A stretch of DNA of 64,000 nucleotides, from the NCBI RefSeq assembly GCF_900129455.1, contig NZ_FQVU01000003.1, positions 558,001-622,000 on the forward strand, written 5' to 3'. This document shows, piece after piece, positions 44,906 through 54,219 of this stretch; the stretch's first letter is position 1; each line of letters opens with the position of its first letter. The notes under the pieces were generated by a model. The model had not been told where the DNA came from, searched no databases, and saw only the letters and a program-made list of their open reading frames with translations. This DNA is from Jatrophihabitans endophyticus (GTDB lineage Bacteria > Actinomycetota > Actinomycetes > Mycobacteriales > Jatrophihabitantaceae). Both the position numbers and the translations under genes were made by a program.

Positions 44906-45535
44906 TCAGTCGCGGCGGCTGCGTCGTCCCGCCGTCCAGTCCTCGAAGCGGATCCGCTCCAGCGAGGTGACGTCGCCGAGCCGCGACCACTCGCTGCGAC
45001 CCAGGCGTGCGAGCGGAGCGAGCGCCGCCGCGTCCGGCAGGCCGTCGGCGGCGAGGACGTCGTGGTGCGCGGCGACGTGGACGACCTCACCGAAGACGGT
45101 CGTGCAGTTGCCCACGGGGTACTCGCCGGTGACCCGACACTCGAACGCGACGGGTGCGGCCCGCACCCGCGGCGGTCGGACGACCGCGCTCGGCTCGCGC
45201 TGCAACCCGGCCTCGTCGAACTCGCTGAGCGCGTCGGGGAAGTTCGTCGCCGAGTCGTTCATCGCGTGCAGCAGGCTCTCGGTGCCGACGTTGAGGACGA
45301 ACTCGCCGGTGGCCCGCACGTTGCGCAGCGTGTCCTTCTCGCCGACCGAGACGAAGCACAGGGTGGGCGGGTCGACGCCCACGACCGTCGTGAACGAGTG
45401 CGGCGCGACGTTGTCGACCCCGTCGGCCGACACGCTCGACACCCACGCGATCGCGCGGGGGATGAGCGACGCGGTGAGCCAGGGGTACATCTGCCGCCCC
45501 AGCTGGGCGGGTGTCGTCTCGAGCCGGTCGGTCAT
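44906..45535 (-). CDS. Flavin reductase family protein (FMN-binding split barrel)
   Basis: A 209-residue split-barrel protein: PRAIAWVSSVSADGVDNVAPHSFTTVV and PPTLCFVSVGEKDTLRNVRATGEFVLNV (cores) are the conserved FMN-binding blocks of the flavin-reductase-like domain, followed by ECRVTGEYPVGNCTTVFGEVVHV. The family includes FMN reductases and FMN-dependent enzymes. The ATG overlaps the SDR stop by four bases (ATGA, 45532-45535), so both are one transcript. Confidence 0.87.
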   Translation of the reverse strand: MTDRLETTPAQLGRQMYPWLTASLIPRAIAWVSSVSADGVDNVAPHSFTTVVGVDPPTLCFVSVGEKDTLRNVRATGEFVLNVGTESLLHAMNDSATNFPDALSEFDEAGLQREPSAVVRPPRVRAAPVAFECRVTGEYPVGNCTTVFGEVVHVAAHHDVLAADGLPDAAALAPLARLGRSEWSRLGDVTSLERIRFEDWTAGRRSRRD

Positions 45536-46296
45536 CCCTGCTGCTCGGTGGGGCGGACGAGCACCTCGTTGATCGCGGTGCGGCGTGGGCGGGTGACGAC
45601 GAACGAGACCGCCTCGGCGATGTCGATCGCCTCCAGCCGCTCCATGTCGGCGAACCGCGCCTCGAGCGAGGGCATGATCTCGGGCCGGTTGTGGCCGGCC
45701 AGCTCGGTGTCGACGGCACCGGGCTCCACCAGTGCGACCCGGACGTGGCGCTGGGTGACCTCCTGGCGCAGCGCCTCGCCGAAGGCGCCCACGGCGTGCT
45801 TGGTGGCGTTGTAGACCCCGCTGCCGTTGCGCGCGACGCGGCCCGCGACGCTGCTCACGAGGACGAGGTCGCCGACGCCGCGCGGGCCGTCCTCGGCCGC
45901 GGCGAGCAGGTGCGGCAGCGCCGCGTGCGCGGTGTACATCAGGCCGAGGACGTTGAGGTTCACCATGCGCCGCCACTCCTCGGTCGGCGCGTCGGCGACC
46001 GGGCCGAGCAGCATGACGCCGGCGTTGGCGACGACGGTGTCGAGCCGGCCCAGCTCGGCGACCGTGCGGGCGACGGCGGCGCCGACCGCGCTCTCGTCCG
46101 CGACGTCGGCCTCGATCACGAGGGCCGTGCCGCCGGCGTCGCCGATGCGGCCGGCGAGGGCGTCGAGCCGGTCGCGCCGCCGGGCGACGAGCGCCACCGC
46201 GGCCCCGTGCCGCGCGAGGTCGACCGCGGTCGCCTCGCCGATGCCGCTGCTGGCGCCGGTCACCAGGGCGACCGTGCCGTTCAAGGTGTCTGCCAT
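45532..46296 (-). CDS. Short-chain dehydrogenase/reductase
   Basis: A 254-residue classical SDR: cofactor motif TGASSGIG at 13-20, NAG in VVANAGVMLL, catalytic Ser in LVSSVAGRVAR, and YNATK in the active site. An Arg-rich ARRRDRLD after the second strand indicates NADP(H) preference. Likely an oxidoreductase for a small alcohol or ketone; the downstream flavin reductase is translationally coupled. Confidence 0.93.
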   Translation of the reverse strand: MADTLNGTVALVTGASSGIGEATAVDLARHGAAVALVARRRDRLDALAGRIGDAGGTALVIEADVADESAVGAAVARTVAELGRLDTVVANAGVMLLGPVADAPTEEWRRMVNLNVLGLMYTAHAALPHLLAAAEDGPRGVGDLVLVSSVAGRVARNGSGVYNATKHAVGAFGEALRQEVTQRHVRVALVEPGAVDTELAGHNRPEIMPSLEARFADMERLEAIDIAEAVSFVVTRPRRTAINEVLVRPTEQQG

Positions 46297-46366
46297 GACC
46301 TCCAGCTAACTCCGGCCCGGTGCGTGGCGCACGCGTGGGGGAGCGGCCACGGTCGAGAGCGGTGTC

Positions 46367-47218
46367 TCAGCAGGCGCGGGTGGTGGTCGCGGCGTTCCCG
46401 GGGAGCGCGGGCGTCGGCTCGGCGCGACGGGCGCGGTGCCACCGCTCGAGGGCCGCGACCCCGCCACGCTCGAGCGCGGCACAGCCGGCCAGGACCGCGA
46501 CCGCGACGATGCCGTCGGCCCAGAAGTGGTTGGCGGTCGCCACCACGACGACGACCGTGACGACGGTGTGGACGGGGCCGAGCGCGCGCCAGCGGCCGCG
46601 GCCGAGCCGCCACACCGACCAGCCGACGAGCGCGGCCCACGCGACGTGCACCGACGGCATCGCCGAGAGCTGGTCGGCGCCGAAGCCGAGGCCGTACACC
46701 GACTGGCCGTACTGCGCGGCGGTGTCGACGTACCCGGGCAGCAGCCGGGGTGGCGCCACCGGCAGCAGCTGGATCGCGAGACAGACGAAGGTCGTCAGGG
46801 CAAGCACCCGCCGCACCGGTCGGTAGTGCTCCCGGTGCCGCACGAACAGCCAGAGCAGGAACACGAACAGCACGCTGAAGTGCATCGTCGCGTAGTACAG
46901 GTTGGCCGCCTGCGCGACCACGTCGTTGCCGGTCACGACGCGTTGCACGCTCGCCTCGGCGGGCAGGTGCCACGCCCGCTCGGTGCGTTCGATCCAGTTC
47001 GCACGGGCGAAGGCCCCCGACGTCCCCAGCAGCGAGAGCGTGCCCGCCAGCTGCCAGAGCGTGTAGAGCGCGCCGATGAGGGTGGCCTCGCGGGCGAACG
47101 GCGCGATCCGGCCGATGCCGGCGCCACGGCGCCGGCCGACGGTGAGCCCGGCCGACACCGCGGCCAGGCCGCCGGTGAGGACCGCGGCCTGCTGCCAGTC
47201 GAGGGCTAGCGTCTGCAC
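46367..47218 (-). CDS. PAP2-superfamily membrane protein (inositol phosphotransferase/phosphatase type)
   Basis: A 283-residue membrane protein with about six helices. The PAP2 motifs are SAMPSVHVAWA (PSxH) and ATANHFWADG (with the nucleophilic His and the Asp five residues on); an HREHYRPVRR loop carries the positive charges of motif 1. The arrangement is that of the PAP2_3/Aur1-like subgroup rather than soluble acid phosphatases, suggesting phosphatidate or inositol-phosphate transfer chemistry at the membrane. The GTG start at 47216-47218 is chosen by similarity. Confidence 0.75.
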   Translation of the reverse strand: MQTLALDWQQAAVLTGGLAAVSAGLTVGRRRGAGIGRIAPFAREATLIGALYTLWQLAGTLSLLGTSGAFARANWIERTERAWHLPAEASVQRVVTGNDVVAQAANLYYATMHFSVLFVFLLWLFVRHREHYRPVRRVLALTTFVCLAIQLLPVAPPRLLPGYVDTAAQYGQSVYGLGFGADQLSAMPSVHVAWAALVGWSVWRLGRGRWRALGPVHTVVTVVVVVATANHFWADGIVAVAVLAGCAALERGGVAALERWHRARRAEPTPALPGNAATTTRAC

Positions 47219-47255
47219 GGCCTCACTATGCCGTGCCGGCCGATGCGGCCCTGGT

Positions 47256-47906
47256 TCAGTCGATGCGGACCTCGCCGCGCGGCGTCGCGAACGTCGCGGC
47301 CACGACGCCGTGGTCGCCGTCGAACGGCGAGAGCCACTCGACACCGATGCCGTCGAGCGGCTGGCGCGACGAGACCCCGATGTAGCCGTCGACCACGGAC
47401 TCGACCCCGGCGATCTCGAGGCCGGTGAGCCGGATCGCCGAGCCGCCGAACGCGGGGTGCTCGGTGTCGGGGATGTCCCACTCGGCGAAGAACGGCAGCT
47501 GCGGGTCCTCGGTCACGTCGTTGATGCCGATCTGGTGCCAGCGCAGGTCGAAGCCGTCGGGACGGCGGCGGTGCCCCCGTGCCGCCGGGCGACCGAGCCG
47601 CTGCTCGAACGGCGCGATGTCCTCGACGCGGATGGCCCACGCCAGCCAGCCGCCGCCGGCGGCGGCGCGGTCGCGCACCGCACGCCCGAACGGGGCCCGG
47701 TCGACGGCCGGGTGGTCGAGCGCCGCGACGATCTCCAGGTAGCACATGTCGGCGAGGGGGAGGACGACGTTGCGCGTGCCGAACGACGGGTGGAGGCCGC
47801 CGTCGGTGAAGGCCGCGCCCAGGGTGGAGCCCAGGCGCTGCATGCACGACGCGAGCCCCTCCGGACCGGCGACGTAGGAGAGGTGGTCCAGTCGCATGCC
47901 GAACAT
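47256..47906 (-). CDS. Glyoxalase-like (VOC fold) domain protein
   Basis: A 216-residue protein of the glyoxalase-like group typified by MRLDHLSYVAGPEGL at the start, YLEIVAALDHP in the second strand pair and DLRWHQIGINDVTEDPQLPFF in the middle. Residues H5 of RLDHLSY and E of YLEIV are at the usual metal-binding places. The ATG at 47904-47906 is used; the one three codons inside (MRLDHL) is equally possible, and longer frames upstream lack support. Confidence 0.75.
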   Translation of the reverse strand: MFGMRLDHLSYVAGPEGLASCMQRLGSTLGAAFTDGGLHPSFGTRNVVLPLADMCYLEIVAALDHPAVDRAPFGRAVRDRAAAGGGWLAWAIRVEDIAPFEQRLGRPAARGHRRRPDGFDLRWHQIGINDVTEDPQLPFFAEWDIPDTEHPAFGGSAIRLTGLEIAGVESVVDGYIGVSSRQPLDGIGVEWLSPFDGDHGVVAATFATPRGEVRID

Positions 47907-47996
47907 GGTGACCGACGGCACGACGCCGGCTTCACCCGGGGCGGACGGGACAGTCCGGACGTCCGGTGGTAACACCGCGGCGCGCCCGGGTGACGG

Positions 47997-48770
47997 TCAG
48001 GCGGTGTGCAGGTCGAGCCCGCCGTCCGGGCGCTCCACGCCGTCCACCCCGCCGGTGGCGAGCCATGCGGCGACGACGTCCGCGCCGGTCGTCACGCGCT
48101 CGCCGGCCGCGACGCGGCGGACCAGCTCGGCGGCGAGCCGTCCCTTGCCGAACTTGCTGGTGTAGCTGACGACGGCCGGCCCGCGGGGCGTCGGCGAGAC
48201 CACGCGCACGGCCACCGTCCGGGCGGCGAGCTCACCGCGCGGGCGCCACATCGCCGCGTAGTCCGAGGAGCGGAGGTCGACGACCAGCCCGCGCCGCAGC
48301 AGGCCGGGCACGACCACGTCCAGCACCGGCCGCCAGTAGGTGCCGGCGACGCCGAGGCCGGGCAGCACCGCCTTGGCCGGGACGCGGTAGTCGGGCACCG
48401 CCTCGTCGCCGCGCACGACGCCGAACAGGCCGGAGAACACCCAGGCGGCGCGGCCGGCGACGCGCTGCTCGGCCGCGGACGAGGCCGAGTAGGCCAGCCC
48501 GTCGTAGACGACGCCGGCGTAGCGGCGCAGCGCCGGCGTCGTGGGGGAGTCCCGGACGGCGGCGTTCGCGGCGAGCGCGTCCGCGGCGACCCCGTCGGGC
48601 AGCACCAGCGCGCGGGCGGCGTCCTCGCGCGCACCGGCGACCAGCTCGGCCAGGGCGGTCAGGCTCGCGGCGCGGGCGTCGGCCAGCGGCCCGTCGCCCG
48701 GCCGGGCCCGCAGCGGACGGCCGCGTCCGCCGGATGTCTTAGCCTCGCTCGGCGGCAACAGCAGATGCAC
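47997..48770 (-). CDS. yaaA: YaaA-family peroxide stress protein
   Basis: A 257-residue YaaA (formerly DUF328/UPF0246) protein. It starts MHLLLPPSEAKT, the family's signature beginning, and has YSASSAAEQRV, FSGLFGVVRGDEAVPDYR and SYTSKFGKGRLAAELVRR (cores). In E. coli YaaA lowers intracellular iron and limits oxidative DNA damage. Here it lies 21 bases after a NUDIX gene on the same strand, a sensible pair for oxidative stress. GTG start. Confidence 0.87.
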   Translation of the reverse strand: MHLLLPPSEAKTSGGRGRPLRARPGDGPLADARAASLTALAELVAGAREDAARALVLPDGVAADALAANAAVRDSPTTPALRRYAGVVYDGLAYSASSAAEQRVAGRAAWVFSGLFGVVRGDEAVPDYRVPAKAVLPGLGVAGTYWRPVLDVVVPGLLRRGLVVDLRSSDYAAMWRPRGELAARTVAVRVVSPTPRGPAVVSYTSKFGKGRLAAELVRRVAAGERVTTGADVVAAWLATGGVDGVERPDGGLDLHTA

Positions 48771-48791
48771 GCGCGGGACGCTACGGCAGCG

Positions 48792-49268
48792 TCACCGCTC
48801 GGACCCGGCGGCGTCCGTCCCGCTCGCCGGCAGCCGTTCGCGCAACACCGGCCACGTCGCCGCGAAGCCGTAGTGCAACGGCAGCGTGGCGACGTCGTCG
48901 ACGGCGAACCAGCGCACGGCCTCGCTCTCGTCGTTCGTCCCCGCGACCTCGGTGGGGGCGGCGGCGCGCGCCAGGATCGTCGTGTAGGACCACGGGCCGT
49001 GCTCGTCGACGACCTCGTCGTAGACGGTGACGGTGTCGACGTCGAGCGAGGTCTCCTCCCGTACCTCGCGCAACGCCGCGGTCAGCGCGTCCTCGTGCGA
49101 GTCGCGTGCCCCGCCGGGCAGGGCCCAGGTGCCGCCGTTGTGCGTCCATCCCGCGCGCAGCTGCAACAGGACACGCTCGCCGCTGGTGACGAGCAGGCCG
49201 GCCGCGCCGTGCAGCCCCCAGTGGGTGTTGCCGCACGCGCAGCGCACCCAGCCGTTGCCGTCACCCAC
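48792..49268 (-). CDS. NUDIX hydrolase
   Basis: A 158-residue NUDIX protein. The NUDIX box reads GGARDSHEDALTAALREVREETSL (core REVREE with the catalytic glutamates); the last glycine of the consensus is Ser/Leu. The N-terminal CACGNTHWGLHGAAGLLV segment has two cysteines (CACG) and a His, found in a subgroup that may hydrolyse dinucleoside phosphates or 8-oxo-dGTP-like substrates. GTG start with GAGGGAAGAG upstream. Co-directional with yaaA. Confidence 0.88.
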   Translation of the reverse strand: MGDGNGWVRCACGNTHWGLHGAAGLLVTSGERVLLQLRAGWTHNGGTWALPGGARDSHEDALTAALREVREETSLDVDTVTVYDEVVDEHGPWSYTTILARAAAPTEVAGTNDESEAVRWFAVDDVATLPLHYGFAATWPVLRERLPASGTDAAGSER

Positions 49269-49500
49269 CGGTCGCTCTTCCCTCGTCGCAGCGCTGTCGT
49301 CCGCGTGGAACGTTGTGGTGACGCCGACCCGCCAGGTCGCCTCTCGGCGGAAGGCCGCTCGTGGCGGCAGTTGTGGGACCGGGGGCCATGGATCGGGCCG
49401 ACGCCGTTGTCCACGGTACCTGCCACACCCGGCGCCGACACCGATCGGGCCGTATCGTGGACGACGTGCTGCGAGGCCCGAACCGTTCGAGGGCGGTGCG

Positions 49501-50175
49501 ATGACGAGCGGGGAGTCCCGCGGGGGCGCGCCCCGACACCATCGGCCGGCCCTCTTCGCCGACCTCACCGAGATGATCGACGCCGCCGGTGGTGACGCCT
49601 CGCCCAGCACCCGCGCCGAGGTCGCCGCGGCCACGGCCGCGGCCGTGGTGACCGCCGGCCGCGGGCCGGGTGACGACGACCTTTTCGTCGCACTCGCCGA
49701 CCACGTCGGGCTCGACACCCTCGCCGCGCTGTGGCGCGACAGCGACCCGGTGAGCCTGCCGGGGGCGCTGTGGACGCTGTACGTGCTGCGGCAGTGGTGC
49801 CACGGGGACAGCGCCGGCGTCACCCGGCTGTGGCGGACCGGGGAGCCGCTCGCGCCGGCGGACGCCGCGGTGGCCGGTCTCCCCGACTACGCCGACGAGG
49901 AGGCCGTGCGCCGCTTCGCCGACGCGGTCCTGGGCGGGCTCTACCGGCGCGACCTCGCCGTCGCGCTGGAGCGCGCGGCCGCCTTCTTCCGCGTCGTCGC
50001 CACCGGCCGCCGGGCCGCGGGCGACTCGGGTGGCACGGGCAACGTGGGCGACTCGGTCGCCGCCGGCGCCCCGGAACGCACGGGGGAGCCCGCGGCGCTC
50101 GCCGATCGCAACGAACGCGCCGCGGCCTCGCTGGGCGCCGCCGCGCGGCTGTGGCGGGCCGGCGCGCTGCACTGA
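49501..50175 (+). CDS. Conserved-looking hypothetical protein, 224 residues
   Basis: I do not recognise a named family. The protein starts with a basic Arg/His-rich stretch (SRGGAPRHHRPALF), then helices LTEMIDAAGG, TRAEVAAATAAAVVTA, HVGLDTLAALWRD and LWTLYVLRQWCHGD; the pattern is all-helical and soluble. The ATG at 49501 follows CGAGGGCGG by eight bases. It opens the right-hand core block, divergent from the NUDIX gene, 187 bases before the DUF4192 gene, which suggests it belongs to the core rather than the accessory part. Confidence 0.6.
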   Translation: MTSGESRGGAPRHHRPALFADLTEMIDAAGGDASPSTRAEVAAATAAAVVTAGRGPGDDDLFVALADHVGLDTLAALWRDSDPVSLPGALWTLYVLRQWCHGDSAGVTRLWRTGEPLAPADAAVAGLPDYADEEAVRRFADAVLGGLYRRDLAVALERAAAFFRVVATGRRAAGDSGGTGNVGDSVAAGAPERTGEPAALADRNERAAASLGAAARLWRAGALH

Positions 50176-50205
50176 CCGGCGCTGCACCCGACCGGCGCTG
50201 CACCC
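50174..50205. repeat. 16-base tandem duplication at the 3' end of the hypothetical gene
   Basis: Two exact copies of GACCGGCGCTGCACCC (50174-50189 and 50190-50205), plus GACCGG at 50206-50211, span the stop codon of the gene ending at 50175. Likely replication slippage. Confidence 0.6.
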
Positions 50206-50362
50206 GACCGGCCGCTGGCGACGGGCACCCGGCGGCCGCCGGGACGAGGGCGGCTAGCACATGCCGCCGACGAATCCGGGCGCGCGCTCCACAGCCTCGT
50301 CCGCCGTCCACAGCGACCCGGTCACCGTCGAGTCCGCCCGACGATCGCGGCACGCTGCCGCC

Positions 50363-51463
50363 ATGACGAGACGATCCAGCGACAGCTCCGGTCACGCGTC
50401 CGGTCCCAGCCGGGTGATGCAGCGCATCGCCGGGCCGGGTGAGCTCGCGCAGGCCGTGCCCTACCTGCTCGGTTTCCACCCCCGGCGCAGCCTGGTCCTG
50501 GTGGGGCTGCGCACGGGCGAGCTCGTCGTCACGGCCCGCCTCGACCTCGACGACGTCGCCGCGGGCGGCGACGCCGGGCGCGGCGCGACGCTGGTCGCGC
50601 AGACGATCGGGAGCATGGCCGACGGTGGCGCGGTCGAGCTCGTCGCCGTCGTCTTCGACGACGACGCGCCTGTCGTCTTCGACGACGATGCGAGGGTCGT
50701 CATGCCGGGCGCGGCGCGGGGCAGGTCGCCGTTGCCGTGGACGGTGCTCGTCGAGCGCACCGAGCAGACGGTGGCCGAGCTGCCGTGCGTGCTCCTCGAC
50801 GCCCTGCTGGTGGCTCGCGGCCGGTGGTGGACCTATGCCTGCGCCGGGTCGGACTGCTGCCCACCCGCCGGGCGTCCGCTGCCGAGCGCGCCGTCGGCGT
50901 TCGCCGCGGCGGCCACGGTCGACGGCGTCGTGCCGCTGCCCGGCCGTGAGTCGCTGGCCGCGCTGCTGGCCCCGCTGCCCGATCCCGACCGCGAGGCGCT
51001 GCACCCCGCCCTCGCCGCCGCCGAGAACGACCTGGTCGCCGCCACGCTCGACGCGCACGCGGAGCGCCACGTGCGCTCGGTCAAGCGCGCGCTGTTCGCC
51101 GCCGCACGCGCGGGCGACCGGACGTCGGCGCCGCCTCCCGCGGCGACGGTCGCGCGTTTCGCGGTCGCCCTGCTGGAGCCGGGCGTCCGCGACGCCGTGT
51201 GGCTCGCCGTCGACGACCGGCGGCTCGACGGCCGCGGCCTGTGGCGGGACCTCGCCCGGCGGCTGCCGAGCCCGTACGACGCAGCCCCGCTGTTCCTGTT
51301 CGGCTGGGCGTCGTGGCGTGCCGGCAACGGCGCGCTCGCGGGGATGGCCGCCGAGCGCGCGCTCGCCGCCGATCCCGCCTATGGCGCTGCGGACCTGCTG
51401 CTGGCGGCGGTGTCGCGCGGCGTCGACCCGCGCCGGTTCCCGCGGCTACGCCGGTCGGCCTGA
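50363..51463 (+). CDS. DUF4192 domain-containing protein
   Basis: A 366-residue actinobacterial DUF4192 protein: GPGELAQAVPYLLGFHPRRSLVLVGLR is the family's diagnostic N-terminal segment, followed by a VARGRWWTYACAGSDCCPP block and the LFLFGWASWRAGNGALAGMAAERAL C-terminal helices (cores). The function is unknown. An internal nine-residue echo (VFDDDAPVVFDDDARVV, around 50649-50700) looks like an in-frame duplication. ATG at 50363 is preferred over the upstream open frame, which reads a Ser/Thr-rich unconserved stretch. Tail-to-tail with ideR. Confidence 0.82.
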   Translation: MTRRSSDSSGHASGPSRVMQRIAGPGELAQAVPYLLGFHPRRSLVLVGLRTGELVVTARLDLDDVAAGGDAGRGATLVAQTIGSMADGGAVELVAVVFDDDAPVVFDDDARVVMPGAARGRSPLPWTVLVERTEQTVAELPCVLLDALLVARGRWWTYACAGSDCCPPAGRPLPSAPSAFAAAATVDGVVPLPGRESLAALLAPLPDPDREALHPALAAAENDLVAATLDAHAERHVRSVKRALFAAARAGDRTSAPPPAATVARFAVALLEPGVRDAVWLAVDDRRLDGRGLWRDLARRLPSPYDAAPLFLFGWASWRAGNGALAGMAAERALAADPAYGAADLLLAAVSRGVDPRRFPRLRRSA

Positions 51464-51525
51464 CGCCGTCGGTGCGATCGTCGAGGCCGGGCGGCGGGGG
51501 GAGCGTCGGGGGTGCGGCCGGGAGG

Positions 51526-52218
51526 TCAGGAGACGCGCACGAACACGTGGTCGGTGACCACGCGTGCGAAGGTCGAGCGCGGGCCGTCGTCCACCCACAC
51601 CTCGACACCGGCGCCGGCCGGTGCGACGGCGACCTTGTGCCCCGGACGCATGCCCGCGTCGCTGAGCCGGTGCAACAGCTCGGCGTCGGGCTGCAGCATC
51701 TCGCTGATGCGGTCGACCTCGACGACGCGCTCGGCCGACGCGGCCTCCGACAGCGTCACCAGCTGGTCGGCTTCGGCCTCGATGGTGGCGATCCCCAGCT
51801 CGTCCAGGCCGGGGATGGGGCTGCCGTGCGGGCACACGAGCGGGCGTTCCAGCAGCGCGACGATGCGCTTCTCGACCGCCTCGCTCATCACGTGCTCCCA
51901 CCGGCATGCCTCGATGTGGACGTCCTCCCAGTCGAGGCCGATCACGTCGACGAGCAGACGCTCGGCGAGCCGGTGCTTGCGCATCACGGCCGTGGCCTCG
52001 CGCCGACCCAGCTCGGTGAGCTGCAGGTGGCGGTCGTCGGCCACGTGCAGCAGGCCGTCGCGTTCCATGCGCGCGACGGTCTGGCTCACCGTCGGGCCGC
52101 TCTGCCCGAGCCGCTCGGCGATGCGCGCGCGCAGTGGGACGACGCCCTCCTCCTCCAGCTCGAACACCGTGCGCAGGTACATCTCGGTGGTGTCGATGAG
52201 CTCGCTGTGGTGGCTCAT
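51526..52218 (-). CDS. ideR: Iron-dependent regulator IdeR (DtxR family)
   Basis: A 230-residue metalloregulator that represses siderophore and iron-uptake genes with Fe(II). An N-terminal winged helix ([34 protein letters not shown]) is followed by the dimer/metal domain and an SH3-like C-terminal domain. All DtxR metal residues are present, shifted by three: M13, C105, E108, H109 for the primary site and H82, E86, H101 for the ancillary site ([10 protein letters not shown]). It lies downstream of sigB on the same strand, as in Mycobacterium tuberculosis in gene content. ATG at 52216-52218. Confidence 0.95.
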   Translation of the reverse strand: MSHHSELIDTTEMYLRTVFELEEEGVVPLRARIAERLGQSGPTVSQTVARMERDGLLHVADDRHLQLTELGRREATAVMRKHRLAERLLVDVIGLDWEDVHIEACRWEHVMSEAVEKRIVALLERPLVCPHGSPIPGLDELGIATIEAEADQLVTLSEAASAERVVEVDRISEMLQPDAELLHRLSDAGMRPGHKVAVAPAGAGVEVWVDDGPRSTFARVVTDHVFVRVS

Positions 52219-52308
52219 GGCTGGCCGCCTCCTGCGGAAATCACTGCCGTCGGCCTGGTGCAGCGGAGGATTCCGAACCCGCTGGCGCCGGAGGGTGTCC
52301 TGACAACC

Positions 52309-53613
52309 CTAGTCGTCGAGGTAGTCGCGCAGCACCTGCGAGCGCGACGGGTGGCGCAGCTTGGCCATCGTCTCGCGCTCGATCTGGCGGATCCGCTCGC
52401 GGGAGAGCTTGAACGCGCGGCCGATCTCGTCGAGGGTCTTGGGCTGGCTGCCGTCCAGGCCGTAGCGCATGCGCACGACCGCGGCCTCGCGGGCGTCGAG
52501 CGTGCCCAGCACGTCCTGCAGGTGCGCGCGCATCAGCCCGCCCTCGACGACGGTCTCGGCCGCCGAGCTCGATCGCTCGTCGGCGATGAAGTCGCCGAGC
52601 GAGGCGTCGTCGTCGGCGCCGACCGTCTGGTCCAGGCTCACGAGGTCGCGCGAGAGATCGATGAGCTCGCGCACGCGCTCCTCGGTGATGTCCAGCTCGT
52701 GGGCGAGCTCGGCGTGGTGCGCCTCGCGGCCGAGCTCCTGGCTCATCTCGCGCCGAATCCGCTGCAGCTTGTTCACCTGCTCCACCAGGTGCACCGGCAG
52801 CCGGATCGTGCGGGACTGGTCGGCCATCGCACGGCTGATCGCCTGCCGGATCCACCACGTCGCGTAGGTCGAGAACTTGAAGCCCTTGGCGTAGTCGAAC
52901 TTCTCGACCGCGCGGATCAGCCCCAGGTTGCCTTCCTGGATGAGGTCGAGGAACGGCATGCCGTGGCCGGTGTAGCGCTTGGCCAGCGAGACCACGAGGC
53001 GCAGGTTCGCCCGCAGCAGGTGATCCTTGGCGCGCTCGCCGTCGATCATGACCGCGCGCAGGTCGCGGCGACGGGCCGGCGTCAGGTCGTCTCCACCGAG
53101 CAGGTGCTGCGCGTAGAGGCCGGCCTCGATGCGCTTGGCCAGCTCGACCTCGTCGGCGGCGGTGAGCAGGGCGACCTTGCCGATCTCGTTGAGGTAGACC
53201 CGCACGAGGTCGGCCGATGCGGCGACCTCGTCGAGGTCGAGGCCGCGGGCCGGCGCCGGGGTCGGGGTCTCGCCGGCCCCCGCGTCGTTCGCCGACGGGG
53301 GAGTGGTCGCGGCTGTCACCTTCGCCGTCGCGGCGGCCGACGAACCGGCGGCCGCAGCCCGGCCGCGACGGGCCGGGCGGCCGGTGGAGCGTCCCGAGCC
53401 GGTCGCGTCGCCGGTCACGGCGTCGTGGGCAGTCTCGTTCGTGGTGTCGCCGGCGATGTCGGTGTCGTTCGTCGCGCCGGCGGCGGTCGCGGGCTGCGTG
53501 GAGTTCGTGGGCTGCGTGGACTTGCGAGTGCTGCGATGCCCGCGCGTCGCGACGCGCGACTCGCCCGTGGCCGCGCGGCGGTTCGCGGTGCGTGCGCTGG
53601 GGGACGTTGTCAC
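52309..53613 (-). CDS. sigB: Principal-type (group 2) RNA polymerase sigma factor, SigB-like
   Basis: A 434-residue sigma-70 protein. Regions 1.2-2 ([39 protein letters not shown]), 3 and 4 ([43 protein letters not shown]; cores) are complete; the disordered Thr/Ala-rich N-terminus of about 120 residues replaces region 1.1. It closely resembles the sigma at 60477-61754, sharing the C-terminal tail. Adjacent to ideR it corresponds to SigB, a stress/stationary-phase sigma in mycobacteria. GTG start at 53611-53613; an in-frame TTG six codons upstream is the alternative. Confidence 0.9.
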   Translation of the reverse strand: MTTSPSARTANRRAATGESRVATRGHRSTRKSTQPTNSTQPATAAGATNDTDIAGDTTNETAHDAVTGDATGSGRSTGRPARRGRAAAAGSSAAATAKVTAATTPPSANDAGAGETPTPAPARGLDLDEVAASADLVRVYLNEIGKVALLTAADEVELAKRIEAGLYAQHLLGGDDLTPARRRDLRAVMIDGERAKDHLLRANLRLVVSLAKRYTGHGMPFLDLIQEGNLGLIRAVEKFDYAKGFKFSTYATWWIRQAISRAMADQSRTIRLPVHLVEQVNKLQRIRREMSQELGREAHHAELAHELDITEERVRELIDLSRDLVSLDQTVGADDDASLGDFIADERSSSAAETVVEGGLMRAHLQDVLGTLDAREAAVVRMRYGLDGSQPKTLDEIGRAFKLSRERIRQIERETMAKLRHPSRSQVLRDYLDD

Positions 53614-53768
53614 GTTCTCGGACCACCTCAAGGAGCTAGTGAGTGGCGGGCACCAGATGCATCACCGGACGGTTCCGGCGACGTGCCCGCTGTCATGTGT
53701 TCGAACGGTCGGGTGGGGGTCGGATGTTCCCGGACGCCGTGGCGGCGGCCGACCCGCTCAGGCCCGGC

Positions 53769-54209
53769 TCAGACTTCGAGGACGAGGGTGGTCGGGCCGT
53801 CGTTGCTGAGGTCTACCCGCATGTCGGCGCCGAATACACCGGTCTCGACGTGGGCTCCCTCGTCGCGGAGGGCGCCGACGAAGGCGTCGACCAGGGGTTC
53901 GGCGACGCCGCCGGGCGCGGCCGCCGCCCAGGTGGGCCGTCTTCCCTTGCGCGCGTCGCCGTACAGCGTGAACTGGCTGACGGCGAGGATCGCCGCGCCG
54001 TCGGTCCCGGCCACGCTGCGTTCCCCGCGCAGGATTCGCAGGCCGTACACCTTGTGCGCGAGCGTGCGGGCCTGGGCAGCCGTGTCGCCGTGGGTGACCC
54101 CCACCAGCACGAGGAGGCCGGTGCCGATCCGGCCCACGACCTGCTCGCCGCCGGCGGGGTCGACGACCCGCACCTCGGCTCGGGTGACGCGCTGGATCAC
54201 CGCTCTCAT
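53769..54209 (-). CDS. dtd: D-aminoacyl-tRNA deacylase Dtd
   Basis: A 146-residue protein that removes mischarged D-amino acids (and glycine from tRNA-Ala). It starts [13 protein letters not shown] and has the two active-site motifs SQFTLYGD and the NDGPTT loop corresponding to NxGPVT. Length is standard. Probably co-transcribed with the methyltransferase gene ending 10 bases upstream. Confidence 0.95.
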   Translation of the reverse strand: MRAVIQRVTRAEVRVVDPAGGEQVVGRIGTGLLVLVGVTHGDTAAQARTLAHKVYGLRILRGERSVAGTDGAAILAVSQFTLYGDARKGRRPTWAAAAPGGVAEPLVDAFVGALRDEGAHVETGVFGADMRVDLSNDGPTTLVLEV

Positions 54210-54219
54210 CGCCGCCCCC

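Noticed and set aside
50649-50700. A short repeat inside the DUF4192 gene as a functional element
   Set aside because: It is an in-frame nine-residue duplication within a variable loop; no sign of function beyond that.
53690-53710. An SOS-box-like GTGTTCGAAC between sigB and dtd
   Set aside because: Only the right half-site matches; the left half does not fit TCGAAC and no damage gene is adjacent.
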